DNA of 64,000 bases from assembly GCA_025917655.1 (NCBI GenBank), contig CP084620.1, forward strand, positions 1,984,001-2,048,000, read 5' to 3'. The position numbers and the translations under genes were made by a program. The notes beneath the pieces are model-generated. The model was not told the origin of the DNA, did no database searches, and saw only the letters and a list, made by a program, of their open reading frames with translations. Source of the stretch: Chlorella sorokiniana (taxonomy: Eukaryota; Chlorophyta; Trebouxiophyceae; Chlorellales; Chlorellaceae). Positions 55,801 to 64,000 of the stretch are shown piece by piece (the stretch's first letter is position 1; each line of letters starts with the position of its first letter).

Positions 55801-57529
55801 TCACCCCACTAACAGTACCCATGGCAGACTAGGCCAGGAGACTCTTGAGGGCAGGCCGCATGAGCCACATGTGCACCAGGATCACCTGAGAGGGCAGGGC
55901 GTGCCAGTAAATGTTGCTGGGAGGAAAGTCGTGAATGCCATACAGCCTCCAAGCCTTCCAGAACCGCCAGTCGTGGTCGGCAGGCTGCGGCTTGGCCACC
56001 CAGCCCGCCTCCCGAGCGTCCTCCAGCGTCAGGCCGCACGCATACAAGGCAGCGTAGAAAGCAGCGGGGCATGCCAGCAGCAGGGCTGGCAGAGCAAAGG
56101 GGCTCCTGCAGCAGCACACCGCGGTCCCAAGCTTGGCCTTCGACACACTACCAGCGTTCAGGGCCCACTGCCGGGGATCGGTGGCTTCGCTGCTCAGGCT
56201 GGAGGCAGGCTGGTGGCAGGCTCAGGGCAGCGCCTGGCAGGCTCGGGGCAGCGTCGCGCTCACCTCGTGCTGCGCATGACCAAGATGATGAGCAGCACCA
56301 TGGCCAGGGCAGGGGCCAGCTTCAACAGTGCATCCTCATTCAGCAGTGCCTGCCATGACGCCAGCGTGGAGACTTGCACGCCGGAGGCCAGGCTGACCCC
56401 AGCTGTGAGGCAGAAGTAGCCCACGAAGCAGAGGTATCCGCCAATGACGGGAAGCGGAACATACTGCACCAGGCTGGCCAGCTTTAAGGCCCCTGCAACA
56501 GCGCAAAACGGCTTCAGGAGCCACACCTGAGATGGGAGCATGAGAGAAGCAATGCCTGGCATGCTCCCCTGTCCCGCACCTGTGCATATGATAAGCAGGC
56601 CCACGATTCCCGTTGCTGCTGTGACAGCGGTCAACACGGTGGCCAACGTGCCGTCCTGCGGCCAACCTGCCTCGCCGCACAGCGCCACCACCGAGCTGGC
56701 AATGGCTGAGAGGAAGATGAGGCCCACATCCTGCACCTGCCCCACCGCAAAGGGCAGCGTGCTGAGAAGCACAAACGCAAGCTGGTGGATGGCGGAGGAA
56801 AGGAAGACAAGCTTGACCAGGGAGCCCATCATGGGGCGGAAGAAAGGGTCCTGTGGTGAGAATAACAGCAGCAGATCTGAGCAAGTCAGCATAACAGAAG
56901 CAGCAAGAAGAAGGGAACAACACACTCCAAAGCAGACCAACTCACCCGGAAAATGATGGCTGCAAAGGACAGTTGAAGCGGGAGAGCAATGACCGAGTTC
57001 ACGACGCCGGCCACTGCAGCCCGCACATGACGCCCAGACTGCTGCTGCTGCTGTGCTGCCTTTGCCGTGGTGGTGGGCCCAGCTGGCAAGGCACTGTAAC
57101 CGGCACTGCCGGCATCCTCGGCCTGGAAGGCTGAGGACAGGCCCAACACGCTTGCCAGGGGCGTGCCAGGGACGGGTGTCGCAGATGGGGTCGAAGGCTG
57201 GTCCTGATGGGACGCTGCCGGATGCGTGATGCGCCGAGAGGACACGCTGCTTCCACGTAGCTGCGGCCACTGCTTGGGCGCCAGCACATGCTCAATGTAG
57301 CTCTGCTCCTGTTCTTCACCTCCCGGCAGGAGCGGCGAGTCAGACGCCTGGGGGAGCTGCTCAGCCCCAGTCCGCCAACGCCGCCACGCACGCTCTCCAG
57401 AACGCTGCTCAGCAGCCCGGCCCCCTTGCTGAGACTTAGAGATCCAGGTCGATGGCCTGCCGCCGCCCTGGGGCTCTCTCCGCCATCCAGGAGTGGTGGA
57501 GCCTCCTCATCCTGATCGCTTCTGGGCAT
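52891..57529 (-). CDS. SulP/SLC26-type transporter with STAS and cNMP-binding-like domain, copy 2 (Vsb1-like)
   Basis: Paralogue of the 46.9-51.4-kb gene, same strand and architecture. The probable start at 57529 reads MPRSDQDEEAPPLLDGGES; exon joins in the N-terminal region are uncertain. Membrane segments: VAGVVNSVIALPLQLSFAAI, SLVKLVFLSSAIHQLAF, STLPFAVGQVQDVGLIFLSA, YVPLPVIGGYLCFVGYFCLT, GLSNLLAAGAGVGFTGSYIF. A STAS-like region and HFCEEHFLAAARQHGLC follow. The cNMP-like segment has VFLLESG, CQVDFALASAASRAQ, CGPGSIVGELDFFLQRPR, ending ALEALERSSHLL with stop at 52891-52893. Frame breaks by one base occur at runs 53164-53168 and 53142-53144. Parts (about 53620-53800 and 54950-55390) are almost identical to copy 1 including intron sequence, while other parts have diverged. 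Confidence 0.8.
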
Positions 57530-57765
57530 GGTTGTAAAACAAACAAGCAACTCATGCAGCAAGGCAATTGCGACATAGGCCAGCGTCGATCATTGTGCTA
57601 TTAGGAGGCTCAGCGGGCCCACGCCAGATTCCTACGAGACTAGAGCAAAGCACGCAGCAGGCGCTCGCCCCAGTGGCTCATTGTTGGCTGTTTGCGACTT
57701 ACCACCGACCTATTACCTTCCTTATATCAACCAAAGCGATTTGACAGCCCGCGATAGACCTCCAA

Positions 57766-60700
57766 TTGCCGTCTGCCGCTGGAAGTTTTGAAGCGGCTTC
57801 CAGCACGCTCAGTCGGCAGGCCAATAGCACGCTGCAGGTTCTCGTAGGCAGAAACTGCTGCCGACATCCTGGCAGCAGCGGCTTGCCGAGCGCCGCCGCA
57901 GGCGGTAGCGGCGGCCGCACGCTCTTGCTAGTCGTGGCGAGACCCATTGCAGCTTGCCGCAATGGCACCCCGAAGCGCAGCACACTGCGAGAGATACTGT
58001 CACCAGGCCCTTCTTTGGAAACAGAGGATGACGAGGTGCGGGGGGCTACAGGGTGGATGCTGCGACGCGTGCTTTGTGACCACGCATGTCCCACTTTGTT
58101 CTGCGAGCACCACCTTCCTGCGACTCCTCGAGCAGGACGAGGATTACGTGGTGGATGAAGCAGTGGAAGGCGCAGACGACGATGAAGAAGGGGATGCCAG
58201 CAGCAGCGAAGAAGATAACGAGGAGGAGGAGGGAAGCGAGGATGCGCCGCAGGACAGCTGTGAACGCCCGGGGCCCACTGATGCGGCAGTGGGCGACAGC
58301 GTGTCGGCAGCGCCCAGTGCTGTCCAGCACAGCGTGGCTGGTGGAAGCACTGTCCCTGCTGAGGAAGAAATCCGTCGGCGCCTGCAGGGTGGGTGCAGAG
58401 CCAATTGGGACAGAAGGTTGGGGGTACGGCTTGAAGCAGCTCAGCCCCGTCCCAACCTTGTCGTCTGCCTGCTCTGTGCTGCTGCACATGCTGACATCCC
58501 TCGCCAAAGCCTGCATCCCATGTGTGCAGAGTTGGGGGCCTCACTGGGTGGCGACGATGATCCGGTGTTTGAGGAAGAGATACTGTCTGACTCAGACATC
58601 TCCCAGCATTTCTCGGAGGAGGAGGAGGAAGAAGAGGCGGCAGCGCTGCTAGGCGACAGCTCAGGTCCGTCATTAAATCTGATTCTACCGAGGTTTGCTT
58701 GCTGTGCACTGCTTGGGCAAAGTCGTGCTGAGTGCTGTGCAGGCTGGGTGGGCATCTCGTAAACGTGCCCCGCTGCTTCTCTGCCCGGCGCAGATGGTGA
58801 CTCCAGTGTGGAGGAGGGGGAGGAGGAGGGCTCGCAGGATGCATCTGAGGCAGCCAATGCCCAGAGCCGGGAGCAGGCACAGCCACAGCACGCGCACGAG
58901 CTAGCCACTGCAGGACCAGACGCAACCGCGGCTGCGCATGATGCTGATCGCGCACACACTGCCGCGGCTTGGGCCATGCCGCCACCCCCGCCCCGCCCAC
59001 GCCCTTCCGGCATCGTTGCAGCGGCTGCACCAGCAGCACAGGCTCTTCACCAGCAGGCACCAGCCACTGCAGCATCAGGCCATCAAGAAGCGTCTGTGCA
59101 GCCGGCCAGCCTAGCAGCACACGACTCCTTTGGCTTCGCAGCCATTGAGGCAGAGGGTGAATTGGGAGCCTTTGGAGCGGAGCTGGGCACCTTGGAGGAC
59201 CCGATTGCGCACCGAACACGGTGCGCTGCTGTCAGGCTGCTTGAGCTGGGCTCTGACTGCTCCCCTGGGTCGACCTGCTGTCTTGTTCGTGCATTTGGCC
59301 AGTTGGCTCAGACCCGGCCGGCTTTGGCCCTGACCTGTGCCTGGGCTGCAGAGCGCACCACTCGCTGGCCCAGTTCAGCATTGAGGAGCTGGAGCAGATG
59401 TTGCAGGTGGGCTGCTGGGTGATGGGTGGGGAGTTGCTGGACGGCGTGCTTGCTGCTGGCTGGCGGTTGACTTGCAAACCTGCGGCAGCGGCTGACCCAT
59501 GGCCGCAATGCGTGGGCGGCGCCAGGTGGACGAGGAGCTGGAGGGGCTGGCGCTGGATGAGGAGGCCGAGTACCAGCGCTTTCTGCAGGTGCGGGAAGGG
59601 GGTGAGGGCTGTGAGTGGGGGCTTCTCATCGAATGCCGCGACGGCGGGCGCGTGGCCAAGCGGAGGCAGCCTTGCTGCCTGTGAGTGGCAAGCTGTCTCG
59701 CCACAACATGTCGCTGGCGGGGCGGCGGGGACTGGCGTTGAGGCGCGTGCCTGCTCGCCTCCCTGTCCCGCAGTCCCTGCGCGGCGGCGAGGGCGGCGAG
59801 GACGCGCCTCTCGGCTTTCTCGAAGACGACGGCGAGGACAGCGGTGGGGCGGCGCTTGCTTGGTTGGGGCGCTTCTGGGCAGGGGGTGCCGCTGCCTCTG
59901 CTCGGACCCTTTACTCCGCATGCCGCTGGCTTTCAGGGCAGCTCTGCACCGCTGCCATGCATCCCAGCGCTTGTCGCTGTCGCTACTTTGCTGCAGACGA
60001 CGGCGATTTCTTCCAGGAGCTGCGGGGCATGCTGGGCATGGCTGAGGCGGCGCAGGAGGGGCCGGGTGGCGGCGGGGGCCCAGGCGGCGCAGGAAGACCA
60101 CAGAGGTGGGTGAGGCTGGCCCCTCCAACACCGCCATGCCCTTTGGGGGGGTGTGCCTGCCTTCCAGCCTGCCACCTCGCGCGTCACACCTGCCTCAGCT
60201 CACCCTGCCTGCTCGCACACCGTGCCGCCTCCCCGCCCACCCACCCGCCTGCCTGCAGCGCCAGCCACGCCAGCGCGGGCCGCGGCAGGCTCGCTGGACG
60301 CGCAGCGCTCTGGGGGAGCGGACGATAGAGAGCGTGGCGGCCCTGCGCGAGCACCGCCTGCGCCCGCTTGCGCCCAAGCGTGAGTGTGAGGCGTCGTTCG
60401 CTCCCAGGACCGGCTGCCAAGGGTTGCGCTCGTCGCTGGCCCTGGACGCAGCTCGTGCTCAGCTTTGCGTCTGCTATGTCACTCGCTGTGTTCCGCTGCC
60501 GCCGCCTCCACGCAGCGTTCATCACTGACATCGCCCGCCTGGCCACCCTGGCCGCCGCGGCCGCCTCCCAGGACGACCCGCGGCCCCCGTGACAGTCAAC
60601 ACGATTGTGGGGCCCATGCTGGTGCCCGCCGCCGCCGTGGCTGGGCCGCCGCTGCCGCCGCTGCCCCCGGGCGTCAAGCGCGACCCGGTGGTGTGGCAGC

Positions 60701-63700
60701 CGCCGCTGCCCGCCGCGCTGCGCAAGCAGCTGCCGCCCGAGACGGCGGCGGTGCTGGGGCAGGGGGCTGCCCCCGCGCCGCTGCCGGTGGGCGCCCCCTG
60801 AGGAGGGTGCTGAGGTGCAGCTGGCGGCATTCCAGCCAAAGCAGTACCGCCAGCTGTACCACCTGGTTCACCAGCACGCGCAGCTGCTCATGCAGGTGGG
60901 GCCGTGTTCCTGTGCCGTGCCGCCGCTACCGCCCCCGTCCGGCAGCCCCGACCCCCTTCACGCCTGCAATGGGGGCTCGCGTCCGCCCTGCCGACAAGTT
61001 CCAGGCAAAGCAGGTGGACAGCAATGGTCCGATACCGCTCTGCTCTACCTGCCCGCCGCAGATGTACGTGATGGGGGCCAGCAGCAGCAACCCTGAGCAT
61101 CGCCGGGTGGCGGCGCAGGCGCAGCGCATGGCCGCCGAGCTGCGCAGCTTTGCGGAGCGCCAGTCCTCCAGCCGGCAGGCACAGGTGGGTGGGCCTGGAG
61201 AGAGTGGAACAGGGGTTGGGTATGGTGTTTTGTGAGAAGGTGGGCGGGAGCGGGGCCGATTGCGTCACACGCAACCAGCTGTCTGCCAGGTGGCAAGCTG
61301 GAGAGCCTGGGACGCCTGCAGCGCACAGCTCTCTGCCATCCCATGCCCCCGACTTTCCATCCACTCCAAACGCATATTCCTTTGCCGCCCCAGAGCATCG
61401 CCCCCTACAACCCCGAGGCCCTGGGCTTCAGCGACCGCTTGCCGCCGCTGCCGACCGAGGACAGCGACGACGCGGCGCGGCGGCGGCGCCGCCAGTCGCG
61501 CATGCAGTGCGAGCTGGAGGCGCGGCAGCAGCTGGACGCGGCGCAGGCGGCGTGGCAGCCCTGGAGCAGCACCGCCGTCTTCTCGGTCGCAGACGTGGCG
61601 CCGCTGCGCTGGATGCAGCACGTGGTGGACGGGGTGCCGCTGCCGCCAGGCGACGTGCCGCAGCAGCGGCAGCCAGGGGTGGGCGGCGGGGAGGGGGCCC
61701 CGCACCAGGCGCTGGCGACCCGGTGCGGGGGCGTTGCCAGCACCCCGCGCGGCAGCAGCTCACCGAGCAGGAGCAGCAGCAGCCCAACGCGCAGGCGCTG
61801 CGGCCGGCAGGGGCAGGCAACAGCGGATTGCAAGGAGGCCCTGGCAGCCAGGAAGAGGACAGCAGCGATGAGGACGACGTGCGAGAGGCAGAGGCCAGGG
61901 CAGCCAGGTGGGCAGGGCGCTCCAGGCGACTTCGCCTGGGGGCGCGTTGGTTGCTGTGCTGCCCTGTGTTTGGAAACGCAGCGAGGCCGCAAGGCCAAGC
62001 ATGTCCCCGCTGCCCTCCTGGCTCCGGGCTGCGCAGGCGGCCGCGGCGCAGCAAGAAGAAGAAGTACGTGCCGCTGATGCAGCATCCGGTGTGGAGCGCG
62101 CTGCCGCCGCCCGCTGCCGCGGTGGTGGCCGACGTGCACCCTCTGCTGGAGCCCCTGCTGGTGCCCCGGGTGAGACGCAGGCTGAGGCCGCCGCCGCTGC
62201 ATGCGCATGTTCCGTGCCTGCGCACGCAGCCTGCGCACCCTTGTGCGTGCCGTGCCCGGGTTGTGCCCTCCGGACGCCTGGCCCCGCTGCCGCCCCCTCC
62301 CCGCAGGCCCCTGAGCACCTGACCAGCCACCAGATGCTGTTCTGCCCCGCCGAGGACGAGCTGCTGGCGCTGGGGCTGCAGAGGTGGGCGCGAGGGCGCC
62401 GCGCCCGCATCCTGCCGTGAAGCCTGCACAGCCGCAGGCTGGACCCGCCATCACCATGGTTCCTGCGCTCGCGTGCGTGGCCCCGACAAACCCACCCCCC
62501 GCACCCACCACCCACCCACCCACCCACCCCCAGGTACGGCTACGACTGGCCCCGCATCTGGGCTGAGCTGCTGCCCACCAAGAGCCTGGCCCAGCTGAAG
62601 AACCGGCGCAAGAATCGGTGCGCGGGCAACGCCCGACAACTGCATCAAGGTGCGGCGCAGGCAGGGAGGGCCAGGCGCGTTCAGGTCTGGGGGGGGCCTG
62701 CTGCCTGCAAGCGCGCAGCAGCTCCCGCTGAGCGGGGCAGGCTGGGAGCTGTGCAGCGCTGGGCTTGCCCGCGCACCCTGCACCCCTCGCTGTGCTGACC
62801 CGGTGGCTGTCTCTGCGTAAGCCCCCCCCGCCTTCTTCCCCCTTGTTTGCGCTGCCCCAGGACGTGGTGGCCTCCATCAGCGGGGAGCTGCTGCCTGACG
62901 AGGTGGCGCTGCTGGACAAGGCGCTGCACTACTACGGCCGCCAGCCGCACCGCTGGCACATCATCTGCAGGGACCACCTGCCCCACCGGCAGCCCCAGAT
63001 CCTGGCCCGCCTCTGGTCCCAGCACACCGGCGGCGCCAGCCGGCTGGAGCCCAACCGCCCCAGCGGAGGCGCGCGCCGCATCGATCGCAAGCGGCAGCGC
63101 AGCGCCAACGGCGGGCCCGATGGCAGCGCGGGGAGGCGCCGGAGGGCGGCCCTGGTTCGGAGGCGGAGGCGGGGGCAGCGAGACGGAGGCAGCGCCCGCC
63201 GAGGACGCCGGCGCGCCGCGGGGTTCGCCCCCGCCGCGCCTGCAGCAGCAGCGGCAGCCGCGGCGTGGGCGGCGCACCCCAGCCGAGGCCCCACGGCCGC
63301 CGCAGCGGCCTGCCATGCGCGACATGTTCCTGCGGGGTGGGCCCTCGGATGCGCAGCGGCAGCCGACGGTGCAGGAGGTGCAGCAGCAGCAGCAGTCGGA
63401 GGAGTCGGAGCAGCCGCCCTTGCTGCTGCAGGCGGGGCGGCGCCGCCAGCGCCCTTTGTGGCTGCCCAGCGGGAGCAGCTGCAGCAGCAGCAGCAGTGGG
63501 AGGCGGAGGCCGAGGCGCAGGTTGGAGACGCGGGCCAGGGCGGCTTTGCTGGCGACGACCCAGGGGCAGGCAGCAGAGCTTGCCTGGCGGCTGCGGCCCA
63601 GGGCCAGCAGCTGCAGGGGCAGCAGCCCGGCGCCCGCCCGTGTTTGAGGTGGAGGAGCTGGCGGACTCTGAGGACGACGAATGGGCTGCGCCGCCGCCTG

Positions 63701-64000
63701 CAGACCAGGCTCCAGCTGCGGTTGGCGGTGGCGTCGCGGCCCAACCGTCGGCGCAGGGAGCAGGTCCCTCTGTGGGCGGGGCGACATCACAGCCCTGCCG
63801 GCAGCAGCAGGCCAGCGCGGCAGCTGGGGCTCGGTTTGATCGGGAGGAGCTGTCCGACTCTGATGACGAGGGGCCTGCACCCGCCCCTGACCCCGCTGAG
63901 GCAGGCGGGCCTGGTGTAGCACCCGGGCAGGCAGCTGGGGCAGGGCAGGAGGAAGCGGGTGGCTCGCCGCATGCCGCCGCGTCCATGCTCCAGCAGCGCC
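57766..64000 (+). CDS. GON4L-like nuclear protein with SANT/Myb-like domains (3' end outside window)
   Basis: Homologue of animal GON4L and plant Myb-like relatives, presumed chromatin-associated transcription regulator. No ATG is seen in the first supported exon (TPKRSTLREILSPGPSLETE), so the start is unknown. Then come acidic stretches (DYVVDEAVEGADDDEEGDAS; EEILSDSDISQHFSEEEEEE; about 58140-58660), DDGDFFQELRGMLGMAE (about 60000), the family-specific block AFQPKQYRQLYHLVHQHAQL then MYVMGASSSNPEHRRVAAQA (60829-61100), SIAPYNPEALGFSDRLPPLP, and the SANT-like segments LLALGLQRYGYDWPRIWAEL (about 62370-62570) and LLPDEVALLDKALHYYGRQ with HLPHRQPQILARLW (62885-63020). The tail repeats acidic VEELADSEDDEWA and REELSDSDDEGP motifs. 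One unexplained frame change lies near 62615-62640. Confidence 0.8.
62500..62533. repeat. (CCCA)n simple repeat before a GON4L exon
   Basis: A CACC/CCCA run forms the C-rich lead-in to the acceptor CCCCCAG just before the SANT-like exon starting YGYDWPRIW. Confidence 0.85.

Overview
The window is nuclear DNA from a GC-rich unicellular green alga, most likely a trebouxiophyte of the Chlorella/Coccomyxa type. The evidence is very high G+C, short GT-AG introns in almost every gene, and plant-lineage proteins: an SnRK2 kinase, a MET1/DNMT1-type DNA methyltransferase, a plant-type wax-synthase-like MBOAT enzyme, and predicted chloroplast-targeted proteins. Coordinates for spliced genes run from start (or first supported exon) to stop; most 5' ends are uncertain.

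Layout. 1-4700: the 3' part of a ubiquilin/DSK2 gene, then a complete SnRK2 kinase. 4700-7990: a gene-poor block with an inverted, scrambled duplicate of the 3' end of the downstream aladin gene, a U6 snRNA fragment inserted in it, a tRNA-Arg(CCU), and a 1.2-kb repeat E flanked by direct repeats. 8000-15071: DNA (cytosine-5) methyltransferase, then the nucleoporin aladin. 15080-16560: second copies of the same repeats and a 22-base G run. 16649-21671 (minus): two unrecognised genes, one with a von Willebrand A-like segment and a Cys-rich segment. 22241-26843: eight near-identical 555-bp tandem units, each holding the 3' 64 nt of U6, ending in one full U6 gene with a TATA-like element. 27885-31638 (minus): a Gln/Ala-rich protein. 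31829-38798: a small plastid-type protein, a wax-synthase-like acyltransferase (minus) and a helical-repeat organellar protein. 39064-43310: RabE/Rab8 GTPase, a small ORF and a TKL-type kinase. 44002-46550 (minus): a protein built of three ~110-residue repeats. 46853-57529: two tandem SulP-STAS-cyclic-nucleotide-binding transporters (yeast Vsb1-like), with a glutaredoxin between them on the other strand. 57766-64000: a GON4L-like nuclear protein that runs off the window.

The genes look like ordinary mixed housekeeping content rather than one pathway. The most unusual features are the truncated-U6 tandem array, the three-repeat protein, and the paired Vsb1-like transporters with patches of near identity that include introns. 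Several genes (aladin, glutaredoxin, both transporters, the VWA-like gene) lose frame by one base exactly at G/C runs. That pattern points to systematic homopolymer under-calling in the assembly rather than real gene decay.
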